Part shown: positions 1 to 7,200 of the stretch, in pieces | Layout of the letters: each line of letters begins with the position of its first letter | Position numbering within the stretch: the first letter of the stretch is position 1 | Source of the DNA: Bacillota bacterium | GTDB taxonomy: Bacteria; Bacillota; UBA4882; UBA8346 | Direction: 5' to 3' | Assembly: GCA_003501335.1 (NCBI GenBank) | Contig: DNPQ01000231.1 | Coordinates: 10,937 to 18,844, forward strand | DNA length: 7,908 bases | Notes under the pieces: generated by a model | What the model saw: only the letters and a program-made list of their open reading frames with translations | What the model was told of the DNA's origin: nothing | Database searches by the model: none | Position numbers and translations under genes: made by a program

Positions 1-528
1 ATTGTCGATGAGGTTCAAACCGGTTTGGGAAGGACCGGTAAGTTATTTGCCTACGAACATTACGGTATCCGTCCGGATGTTGTTACGATAGCCAAGAGCC
101 TTGGCGGAGGAATTCCATGCGGAGCGCTACTAGTAAGTGAATCTGCTAATGTTTTTACTCCCGGTGATCACAGCACCACTATCGGAGGTGGTGGTATGGC
201 CTTTGCCGCCGGTTTGGCAACCTTGAAATTATTGCAGCAGCCTGATTTGATGGCTAAGGTGACTCGAAAAGGGCAATATATCAAAGATGGCTGGGAAGAA
301 TGGCGGAAAACATTGCCGGTCATAAAAGGATACCGGGGCTTGGGAATGATGCTGGCATTGGAATTAAATACTTCCAGTAAACAAGTGATGCTTGCCTGTC
401 TGGAAGCAGGTTTAATTGTTAATGCCGTGAGCGAAACAGCACTGCGGATTTTACCCGCTTTAAATATTGAAGAGGCTGATTTGGAGCAAGGGTTGGCAAT
501 CATGAAAAAAGTGTTGCAGCAGTTTTAA
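1..528 (+). CDS. argD: Acetylornithine aminotransferase, C-terminal part (5' end outside window)
   Basis: This is a class III PLP-dependent aminotransferase. ArgD converts N-acetylglutamate 5-semialdehyde to N2-acetylornithine in cytoplasmic arginine synthesis, with glutamate as amino donor. The frame is open from base 1 and gives 175 residues to TAA, so about 220 N-terminal residues of a roughly 395-residue family are missing. The fragment opens with IVDEVQTGLGRTG, whose Asp (fragment residue 3) contacts the PLP ring nitrogen. The Schiff-base lysine is K32 in TIAKSLGGG. The STTIGGGGMAFAAG stretch (about 57-70) corresponds to the phosphate-binding STFGGNP segment of the family, and LRILPALN near the end holds the conserved substrate-carboxylate arginine. 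The general fold and the active site are clear. The choice of ArgD over other class III transaminases rests largely on argG lying 20 bp downstream in the same direction. Confidence 0.9.
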   Translation: MVDEVQTGLGRTGKLFAYEHYGIRPDVVTIAKSLGGGIPCGALLVSESANVFTPGDHSTTIGGGGMAFAAGLATLKLLQQPDLMAKVTRKGQYIKDGWEEWRKTLPVIKGYRGLGMMLALELNTSSKQVMLACLEAGLIVNAVSETALRILPALNIEEADLEQGLAIMKKVLQQF

Positions 529-533
529 TTTAT

Positions 534-540
534 AAGGAGG
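534..540 (+). promoter_or_regulatory. Shine-Dalgarno site fixing the GTG start of argG
   Basis: A perfect AAGGAGG lies 8 nt before a GTG codon at 549. It is the only strong ribosome site in the 20-bp argD-argG gap, and the reading frame from that GTG begins with the normal ArgG N-terminus (EQKVKKVVLAYSGG). It therefore settles the non-ATG start. Confidence 0.9.
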
Positions 541-548
541 AATTTATT

Positions 549-1763
549 GTGGAACAAAAAGTAAAAAAAGTTGTCTTAGCATACTCCGGGGGGCTTGATA
601 CTTCAATAATCATCCCTTGGCTTAAAGAAAATTACGGTTGTGAGGTTATTGCCTACGCCGCTGATGTTGGTCAGGGCGAAGAGCTGGATCCGTTGCAGGA
701 AAAAGCCATCAAGACCGGGGCCAGCAAAATTTATATCGAAGATTTAAAAGATGAATTCGTTAAAGACTTTGTATTTCCGATGGTGAAGGCCGGAGCTATT
801 TATGAAGGCAAATATTTAATGGGTACATCGGTGGCCCGTCCGGTAATTGCCAAACGGCAAGTAGAAATCGCCATCAAAGAAGGGGCTGATGCCGTGGCTC
901 ATGGCGCAACCGGGAAGGGAAATGACCAAGTACGTTTTGAGCTAACTTTTAAGGCTTTAAAACCTGATTTAAAGATTATCGCTCCTTGGCGGGAGTGGAA
1001 TATCAAATCGCGGGATGAAGAAATAGATTATGCAGCCAAAAGGGGAATTTCGGTGCCTGTTACCAAGGCTAAACCGTATTCAATGGATCGCAATCTCTGG
1101 CATATCAGTTATGAGGGCGGAATATTGGAAGATCCGTGGAATGAATATACCGATGATATGTTTATTTACACTGTTTCCCCGGAAAAGGCTCCTGATAAGC
1201 CGGAGATAATTACGATTGATTTTGAAAAAGGAATTCCGGTTGCCATCAATGGTCAGGGTTACGATCCGGTGGCTCTCATTTTCAAATTGAATGAAATCGG
1301 CGGTAAACATGGCGTGGGCCGGGTGGATATTGTGGAGAACCGTTTAGTTGGCATGAAGTCCCGTGGCGTTTATGAGACTCCCGGAGGAACGATTCTTTAT
1401 GAGGCTCATCACGCTTTGGAAACCATTGCGCTGGATCGTGATACTTTGCACTTCAAACAGAACTTAGCCAATCGTTATGCTGAATTGGTTTATAATGGCC
1501 AATGGTTTACTCCATTAAAAGCAGCTATGGATGCTTTTATTGATAAGACCCAGGAGAGAGTGACCGGGAGTGCCAAGTTGAAACTTTATAAGGGGAATAT
1601 CATTACCATCGGTCGCAAGTCTCCATATTCACTTTATCAGGAAAAACTAGCCACTTTTGGCGCAGATGAAGTATACAATCAAAAGGATGCGGAAGGGTTT
1701 ATCAATCTATTTGGGTTGCCATTAAAGGTTCAGGCCTCTATGGAACAGAGTATCAAGAAGTAA
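549..1763 (+). CDS. argG: Argininosuccinate synthase
   Basis: ArgG joins citrulline and aspartate, with ATP going to AMP and pyrophosphate, to make argininosuccinate, the penultimate step of arginine synthesis in the cytoplasm. The protein has 404 residues, the usual family length. The N-type ATP pyrophosphatase P-loop AYSGGLDTS is at residues 11-19. The second signature, GATGKGNDQVRFE, is at 119-131, and the conserved SMDRNLWHISYEGGILEDP block is at 178-196. It starts with GTG behind a perfect AAGGAGG and follows argD by 20 bp, so the two are almost certainly co-transcribed. A strong intrinsic terminator follows immediately, so the operon ends here; argH, often the next gene, must lie elsewhere. 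No truncation or missing active-site motif is visible. A tRNA-thiolation paralogue of the same superfamily is excluded by the full-length ArgG signatures. Confidence 0.97.
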   Translation: MEQKVKKVVLAYSGGLDTSIIIPWLKENYGCEVIAYAADVGQGEELDPLQEKAIKTGASKIYIEDLKDEFVKDFVFPMVKAGAIYEGKYLMGTSVARPVIAKRQVEIAIKEGADAVAHGATGKGNDQVRFELTFKALKPDLKIIAPWREWNIKSRDEEIDYAAKRGISVPVTKAKPYSMDRNLWHISYEGGILEDPWNEYTDDMFIYTVSPEKAPDKPEIITIDFEKGIPVAINGQGYDPVALIFKLNEIGGKHGVGRVDIVENRLVGMKSRGVYETPGGTILYEAHHALETIALDRDTLHFKQNLANRYAELVYNGQWFTPLKAAMDAFIDKTQERVTGSAKLKLYKGNIITIGRKSPYSLYQEKLATFGADEVYNQKDAEGFINLFGLPLKVQASMEQSIKK

Positions 1764-1782
1764 ATTACTGGGAAGATTTTTT

Positions 1783-1822
1783 AATCTCTTACTATTTAAT
1801 GTAGTAGGAGATTATTTTTTTT
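1783..1822 (+). terminator. Rho-independent terminator of the argD-argG operon
   Basis: A 12-bp stem pairs AATCTCTTACTA (1783-1794) with TAGTAGGAGATT (1802-1813), with one G-U pair and a 7-nt loop. An A and then eight consecutive T residues (1815-1822) follow. It begins 20 bp after the argG stop codon. Confidence 0.9.
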
Positions 1823-1919
1823 GTATTTCAATGAACGAATTAAAAAATAAAAATTGAATTTCGGCTGGCTTTTTGCAGGTTTTTTGGGAGTTATCGAAAA
1901 TGTAATAGAAGTGATAGAA

Positions 1920-1965
1920 ATTTAACTTTGATTTTCAGCTTATTTTCAGATTCGGTATTTATACT
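1920..1965 (+). promoter_or_regulatory. Candidate activator-dependent promoter with 11-bp direct repeats
   Basis: Two identical octamers ATTTTCAG start at 1931 and 1942, exactly 11 bp apart. A weaker third unit in the same register (ATTTAACT) starts at 1920. Read as hexamers this is TTTCAG-N5-TTTCAG (1933-1938, 1944-1949), followed by 10 bp and the -10 box TATACT (1960-1965). No good -35 box lies at 16-18 bp. Tandem repeats one helical turn apart just before a -10 box are typical of OmpR/PhoB-family activation. The Streptococcus CiaR site, TTTAAG-N5-TTTAAG placed about 10 bp before -10, differs by one base per half. The cognate regulator and autoregulation are inferred, not shown. Confidence 0.45.
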
Positions 1966-1971
1966 ATTTAA

Positions 1972-2134
1972 TACGGCCTCGGTTTTGGCATTACAGCAAG
2001 ATTATTGCAACTTAGATTCATACCAAAACGAGGTTTATTTAAGAAATTTGGCGTGATGAATTTTTTTAAAACTAATATTCATATATTTTAGCAAATTTAG
2101 GAAACCAATTTTACATATAAAATTGGTTTTGTTT
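1972..2134 (+). ncRNA. Possible structured leader or small RNA upstream of the two-component genes
   Basis: A transcript from the TATACT box would begin near 1972. It would first form an imperfect long-range hairpin: CCTCG plus TTTTGG (1977-1988, one bulged G) pairs with CCAAAA plus CGAGG (2023-2033). The 34-nt loop contains a small GCAA/TTGC stem (1996-1999 with 2005-2008). The transcript would end at the AT-rich hairpin with T-rich tail at 2102-2134. No open frame with a ribosome site is evident inside. The result is either an independent RNA of about 160 nt or a leader of the regulator mRNA. The existence of the RNA is inference from promoter, fold and terminator-like element only. Confidence 0.25.
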
Positions 2135-2155
2135 GATTTTAGCAAATGAAACCAA
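2085..2155 (+). repeat. Duplicated ATTTTAGCAAAT / GAAACCAA block
   Basis: The 12-mer ATTTTAGCAAAT occurs at 2085-2096 and again at 2136-2147, 51 bp apart. Each copy is followed by GAAACCAA (2101-2108 after a 4-nt insert; 2148-2155 directly). The two copies flank the 2102-2129 hairpin. The downstream AAACCAA (2149-2155) is complementary to TTGGTTT (2123-2129), which is the 3' arm of that hairpin, so a competing fold is possible. Confidence 0.6.
2102..2134 (+). terminator. Perfect 12-bp hairpin with T-rich tail (weak terminator or attenuator)
   Basis: AAACCAATTTTA (2102-2113) pairs perfectly with TAAAATTGGTTT (2118-2129) around a CATA tetraloop, followed by TGTTTGATTTT. The stem has only two G-C pairs and the tail is interrupted by G, so it would terminate weakly or conditionally. 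It sits about 70 bp before the regulator start. Termination in the plus direction is favoured, since no T-run follows it on the other strand. Confidence 0.4.
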
Positions 2156-2158
2156 AAA

Positions 2159-2175
2159 TAGCATTTGTAATGCTA
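2159..2175. promoter_or_regulatory. 7-bp inverted repeat just before the response-regulator ribosome site
   Basis: TAGCATT (2159-2165) and AATGCTA (2169-2175) are perfect inverted repeats separated by TGT, ending 14 bp before the GAGG ribosome site at 2190-2193. It could be a protein-binding operator or a small hairpin in the leader. There is no evidence for a particular regulator. Confidence 0.35.
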
Positions 2176-2201
2176 AACTGTTATATTATGAGGTATTTAA
2201 A

Positions 2202-2882
2202 ATGAAAGTCCTATTAGCTGAAGACGATAAACGTTTGGGGAAGATTTTAACTCATATGCTGGAGAAGGAAAATATCCAAGTGGATTGGGTGGTTCAAGGC
2301 GATGAAGTTTATGATTATTTACAAGTGGCCCATTATGATGTCCTGATCCTCGATTGGTTAATGCCGGGCGAAAATGGTCTTTCGGTATGTATTCATTTAC
2401 GTAAAGAAAACTATCAGGGCGCCATTCTTATGCTAACTGCCAAAGATACGTTAGATGATAAAGTAAAGGGATTAACTTCCGGGGCTGATGATTATTTAGT
2501 GAAACCTTTTGAGTTTGCCGAACTTTATGCACGATTACAGGCGTTAACCAGAAGAAGTAATCAACAGATACCGCAGGATATTCTTCAAATTGGGGATTTA
2601 CGGATCGATCGGTCAGATAAAACAGTGAGCAGGGCCGGGGTGATTGTCCAATTGACAGCCAGGGAATTTCAAATTCTTGATTTACTGGCTCAAAATTGCG
2701 GCCGGGTTGTCCCCAGGGAGGTTATCATTGAACGCGTCTGGGGAATTAGTGCTGAAATTACTTCTAATAATTTAGATGCCTACGTCCATTTGTTGCGCAA
2801 GAAAGTTGATCAGCGCATTGAGTGTCCGCTTATTCAGAGCATCAGGGGTATTGGCTATAAATTGGAGGATAAAAGTGTTTGA
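2202..2882 (+). CDS. OmpR/PhoB-family response regulator (CiaR-like)
   Basis: This is a cytoplasmic two-component response regulator of 226 residues with a receiver domain and a winged-helix DNA-binding domain. In the receiver (about 1-115), the acidic pocket is E7, D8 and D9, the phospho-acceptor is D51 in LILDWLMPG, and the conserved T79 and K101 are in LTAKDTLDDK and DDYLVKPF. The C-terminal domain (about 127-222) has LTAREFQILDLL, the NNLDAYVHLLRKK recognition-helix region and the closing SIRGIGYKL wing. I chose ATG at 2202 because GAGG lies 8 nt before it and the protein then begins MKVLLAEDD; an in-frame TTG at 2133 would add 23 residues with no family counterpart. The gene overlaps the kinase gene by 8 bp. 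The receiver resembles CiaR most in my reading, but the target genes and signal are unknown. Confidence 0.93.
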   Translation: MKVLLAEDDKRLGKILTHMLEKENIQVDWVVQGDEVYDYLQVAHYDVLILDWLMPGENGLSVCIHLRKENYQGAILMLTAKDTLDDKVKGLTSGADDYLVKPFEFAELYARLQALTRRSNQQIPQDILQIGDLRIDRSDKTVSRAGVIVQLTAREFQILDLLAQNCGRVVPREVIIERVWGISAEITSNNLDAYVHLLRKKVDQRIECPLIQSIRGIGYKLEDKSV

Positions 2883-4146
2883 TGAAATTCGGAAGCGTTT
2901 AGTTTTCTTTAATACCGCTTTAATGGCTTTGTTATTAATTTGTTTAATGATTGTCAGTTATTTTGGACTTAAATTGATTTTTTTTCATGAGGAACGTCAA
3001 GAAGCGGTTACTTATGTTAAAGAAGAAGCTATGGAAGTTGTTCCTTTTTTGAAAAAAAAGCCCTCTGGGGATGTAGAAGAAAGGTTTGAGCCTAATGGTA
3101 AAACGTATTATTATATTTATAATTTGCGTCATCGGTTAATTAAGGCTGAATTTCCGGATCAAAAAAGACACTTGGCCATTTTCCCATTCATTAGGAACTG
3201 GAAGGAGCCGGTAGGTCACGCCAAGTATATAATTATAAAAATGTCTCCTAAACGTAGGGTATTTATCATCGCCTCTTATAACATTAGTGATCAGATGAAG
3301 ATATTGGGAACAATTTATATAGCCCAAGACATAACTACGTGGTATGACAGGTTGCAAGTTTATTTATTGGCTTTGTGTTTGATTGGAATTATTTTTCTAA
3401 TTGTTGTATATTGGGTTGGAAATGTCATGGCCAATCGATCCATGATTCCAATTTATAAATCTTTTGAACAGCAACGTCAATTTACAGCAGATGCCTCTCA
3501 TGAACTGCGTACTCCGCTGGCAGTGTTACTAAGCGGGACTGAAGCCATCATGGCTGATAAAGAGAGCCAAATGTCGTTATTTGTGAGTCAGACTTTAATT
3601 GATATGAAAGATGAGATTCGAAAGCTTAATAAAATTGTGACTAATTTATTGACATTGGCCCGGGCTGAAGAAGAAGGACAAAAGGTTTTTAAAGAGTATT
3701 TTAATATCGTTGAAGTTGTTCATGAAGTTGTTCATTCTTTATCGCCTTTAGCCATAAAAAAGAACATAGATATTGCAATCAAAGTGCCTGATCAACTCGG
3801 GTTGTTTGCTGATAAACAACGGCTATGCCAATTAATTTATATCCTTTTGGATAATGCCATTAAATATACGCCGACTAAAGGCAAGATTTTCATCTTATTG
3901 ACGAAGAAAGAAGATAATGTAAGGATTTCGGTTCAGGATAGCGGAATCGGTATTGCTCCTGATGATCAGAAACGGATTTTTGAAAGATTTTACCGTGTTG
4001 ATAAATCCCGTTCCAGGGAACAGGGCGGGACTGGCTTGGGATTATCCATTGCCAAATGGATTGTTTCTGCTCATAATGGGTTCATTGAAGTCAAAAGCGA
4101 ACCCGGGCAAGGAACAACTTTTGAAGTGAGATTGAAGTCACAATGA
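2875..4146 (+). CDS. Membrane sensor histidine kinase (CiaH-like)
   Basis: This is the cognate sensor kinase of 423 residues, which phosphorylates the upstream regulator. Order: TM1 at about 11-37, an extracytoplasmic sensor of about 120 residues rich in Lys/Arg (38-160), and TM2 at about 162-183. A short link (NRSMIPIYKSFEQQ) leads to the dimerisation/phosphotransfer domain with H209 in ASHELRTP. The ATPase domain has the N-box LLDNAIKY (N327), G1 DSGIGI (355-360), the F-box region ERFYRVDKSRS and G2 GGTGLGLSI (384-392). The start is GTG at 2875, with GGAGG 6 nt upstream; it overlaps the regulator by 8 bp, implying translational coupling. Only about 26 residues separate TM2 from the phospho-acceptor His, too few for a complete HAMP domain. 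The ligand is not recognisable. All catalytic motifs are intact. Confidence 0.93.
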   Translation: MFDEIRKRLVFFNTALMALLLICLMIVSYFGLKLIFFHEERQEAVTYVKEEAMEVVPFLKKKPSGDVEERFEPNGKTYYYIYNLRHRLIKAEFPDQKRHLAIFPFIRNWKEPVGHAKYIIIKMSPKRRVFIIASYNISDQMKILGTIYIAQDITTWYDRLQVYLLALCLIGIIFLIVVYWVGNVMANRSMIPIYKSFEQQRQFTADASHELRTPLAVLLSGTEAIMADKESQMSLFVSQTLIDMKDEIRKLNKIVTNLLTLARAEEEGQKVFKEYFNIVEVVHEVVHSLSPLAIKKNIDIAIKVPDQLGLFADKQRLCQLIYILLDNAIKYTPTKGKIFILLTKKEDNVRISVQDSGIGIAPDDQKRIFERFYRVDKSRSREQGGTGLGLSIAKWIVSAHNGFIEVKSEPGQGTTFEVRLKSQ

Positions 4147-4161
4147 AAGTTGGTAGGATGA

Positions 4162-4192
4162 GGGGCTGCCTCAAGACCTTTTGGACAGCCCC
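4162..4192. terminator. GC-rich hairpin between convergent genes
   Basis: GGGGCTG (4162-4168) pairs with CAGCCCC (4186-4192). Two further C-G pairs (4169-4170 with 4183-4184, one bulged A) extend it around an irregular loop. Neither strand has a T-run after the stem, so it is not a canonical intrinsic terminator. Its place in the 60-bp gap between two converging genes suggests a shared 3' end structure or barrier. An overlapping CCGA/TCGG mini-hairpin (4191-4201) follows. Confidence 0.5.
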
Positions 4193-4206
4193 GAATATCG
4201 GTCCAA

Positions 4207-7200
4207 TCAATTGCTCACAGTAGCTTTGCGTTCCAATTTTCCCCATTCAACCATCCGACCGGCAATAGCGGTTAAGGCTGATTTGATGGCAATGTAATAC
4301 ATTAATTGACGATAGACAAACCTTTGCCAAATGAGCCAAATGATCAACCGCCGATCTTCTTTATGCTCCAGTCGAAATGCGATAATTGATGCGGCAAGAT
4401 CTAATAACAGGAAGAGTGCGTAATAGAAAAGAGTTTGTTTTAAAATTATTTCCGCACCCATCTCCGGATGGAAGTGCTGTTGCCATAACGCCCATAAGAG
4501 CGAAGTTATCATAAATAAATCCATGAAAGGTGAAAGCAAAGGAAATACAATTTGAAATAAAAATAAATTGGGTAAGGCTAGTAAACTTGAATTTTTGAAG
4601 CTGTATTGGCTTACCCGGCGGTGTTTCCAAGCTACCTGCATGGTTCCGAACATCCACCGGAAACGTTGTTTTAAAAATCCTTTGATAGTATCAGGCGCTT
4701 CAGTAAGGGCTATGGCAGCCGGTTCATATCGGATCCGGTAGCCTTTTTGCAAAATAGTCAAAGTTAGATCGGCATCTTCGGCCAGAGTATCTTGGGCAAA
4801 ACCTCCAACTTCGGTAATCAGGGAGTGCCGCCAGGCACCAACCGCTCCAGGTACGACTGTAATACAATTTAACAGATCAAAAGCCCGGCGATCTAAGTTT
4901 TGACTCGTAACATACTCTAATGCCTGCCACTTGGTGAGTAGGTTGATTCGATTCCCGACTTTCGCATTTCCCGCTACCGCCCCCACTCTTGGATCAATAA
5001 AATGTTCCGCCAATTTGGAAATTGTGTCCTTTAAGAAGAGAGTATCACCATCAAGTGCTACAATAATTTCGGCACTGGACTCGCGGATTCCGTAATTTAA
5101 AGCCTCAGCTTTACCTGCATTCTTTTTTCGGAAAGCCCGCACTAGATGATTGTTGCCAAATGTGGCTATCACTTTGGCATAAGTTTGATCCGTTGAGCCG
5201 TCATCAACCAGGATAATTTCAAAATTTGGATAATCCGACAGTAACAAAGAGTCGATGGTCCGGCAGATTACTTTTTCTTCATTGAACGCGGGTATAATGA
5301 CACCCACCATGGGCAAAAAATCGCCCGGTCTTCGGCTAGCTGAATAGGGGTGGAAACGTTCGATAACAGCCAGCATGCAAATAAATAACAATTTAGATAT
5401 CCCTAAGATACTTCCTAACACAAATACGTAATTTAAAAATCGTGTAGCCCAATTTGTTAGGAGAAACCAGGTTTCGTCAACGGTAGCGATAGCCAGGTCA
5501 TTACGGGAGATAACCGGCATTATCTGATTTCGCTTGAGTCCCATTAAGTTTGATACTGAAACAAACTGATAGCCTCGCTTTAACAAACCTTCAATGATTT
5601 GTGGTAAAGCAGCGACGGTTTGGGAGCGATCGCCGCCTCCGTCGTGTAAAAGGATAATGTTACCCAAATGTGACTGTGCTTGCTGGAGCGTCCTGGATAC
5701 AATTTTATCTACTCCCGGTTTACTCCAATCGCTTGGATCAATTTGCAAACCAACTGTATAATATCCTAATTGACTGGCGAAGGCGATGGGTTTAACTTGG
5801 CTGGGAGTCTCAGGCTCCACATCTTCGGCATAAGGCGGTCTGAACAATACAGATTTTCGACCGAGTCTGCTTTCAAATAACCTTTCTGTGGCGTTGATCT
5901 CCAAATCCAACTGTTCCGGCGAAACAGTGGCGACATTAGGGTGAGTAAAAGTATGGTTGCCGATTTCATAACCTTCACGAACAATTTTCTGTAACAGGCT
6001 GGAGTTTAGATCGGCGTTAATCCCGATTACAAAAAATGCCGCCGGTACATGATAATGATGCAAAATTTGTAAAATTTTCGGTGTAAATTGGGGGTCGGGA
6101 CCATCGTCGAATGTCAAGGCTATTTTTTTAGCCTCGTTGTGCCCCCAGCGTTTAATATCAAAAGATGAAGGAAAACTTAACATTTGTTCATCCGTAATCA
6201 GGCCGCTGCTCTTGTCATATTTGAATTTGCGAGAACCCTCATGGGGCGTTGAAGTTACTTTTAGAATTTCGCCCTCTCCATCATAAGCTAGGTTGTAACC
6301 GCATTGGAGCTTCTTCAATGTATTCACGGTTTCTTGATCAAGCTTTTTCCGGTGGTGAAAGATGTTCCAAATATCCGGGTCTTCGGCTCCCATCCGCCAA
6401 AGGGCAAAACCATATGGTTTCACTTGTTCAGCCGCTTGAATCTGATTATATGCTGTAGCGGCATCAAGATACCAAACATGATGAAACTTATTCGAAATAT
6501 CCTGATAATCAAAGGTCGGATTGAGACTATTTTGATCAAAAATAATTTTAGTAGATGTTTTTCTTGCCGTATCAATCGCTGTCTGGAAAGTCACTACATT
6601 TCCATTAGCAGAACCATCCTTCCAGTCGTAGCCATAATTTGCAAGGGCAACGATGGTTTTATTCATTGGCAATTCATGAAAACTTTTGGCCAGAACGGTT
6701 TGAAACCAGCTTTGGGAAGCTATCGGTCCTGGATTACTTGTGGCCCAATGTTGATCATAAGCCATTAAAATGATAAGGTCCGAAGACTTGGCCAGCATTT
6801 TGTAACTTTCGTTATTATTATCGAGCACGGGTACGGTTACCGCTACTTTGAGCCCATATTGTTGAAATGTGCGATGCAACTGGGTTATAAATAATTGATA
6901 TTTCTTTTGAAATGGGTCGGGAATATTCTCATAATCAATGCAAACTCCGGAAAGTCTAAATTTATGAGCAGTATTGAGGAGGTTGCGGATATTATTCTTT
7001 CTGGAATGATCACTTCCCAACATCTGAGATAAAATATGCGTGTCCCACTGCCCATGGCTGAAATTATTAACCAGTGGCATAATTTTTAATCCAGGCCGGT
7101 GCTTTTTAAGAAATTCCAATACAGTAAGCTGCTTGGAGGGGTCATCATTGACAATGCCACCGTTACTGGTATTTAAATGATACCATTCGGGAATTAAAAG

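Larger units (their letters stand above)
1764..2201. other. 438-bp gene-free region between argG and the two-component system
   Basis: No convincing coding frame is present. The region holds the argG terminator, then about 95 bp of AT-rich DNA in which I see nothing specific (roughly 1823-1919). After that come the direct-repeat promoter candidate, two hairpins, a duplicated 12-mer and a palindrome, each listed separately. It is unusually long and structured for a spacer in front of a two-gene regulatory operon. Confidence 0.7.

Noticed and set aside
1865..1885. Second terminator after argG (short CTG/CAG stem followed by T-run)
   Set aside because: The stem is only about four pairs with a bulge; the 1783-1822 terminator already explains the operon end.
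2133..2159. Sigma-A promoter with TTGATT at 2133 and AAAAAT at 2154
   Set aside because: The 15-bp spacer and a 4-of-6 -10 box are too weak in AT-rich DNA.
2179..2187. Extended -10 promoter (TGTTATATT) just before the regulator gene
   Set aside because: A start site near 2194 would remove the GAGG ribosome site from the mRNA, and no -35 box lies at proper spacing.
2133..2201. Upstream in-frame TTG start for the response regulator, adding 23 residues
   Set aside because: It overlaps the hairpin tail, has no ribosome site, and the extension precedes the conserved receiver N-terminus MKVLLAEDD that starts at ATG 2202 behind GAGG.
2776..2874. Longer sensor-kinase frame starting inside the regulator gene
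   Set aside because: The extra 33 residues are out-of-frame translation of the regulator's DNA-binding domain; GGAGG at 2864-2868 points to GTG 2875.
6249..6768. Plus-strand open frames opposite the large minus-strand gene (and similar short frames opposite argD, argG and the kinase)
   Set aside because: They have no family resemblance and no good ribosome sites, and lie fully within genes with conserved catalytic motifs, so they are antisense shadows.
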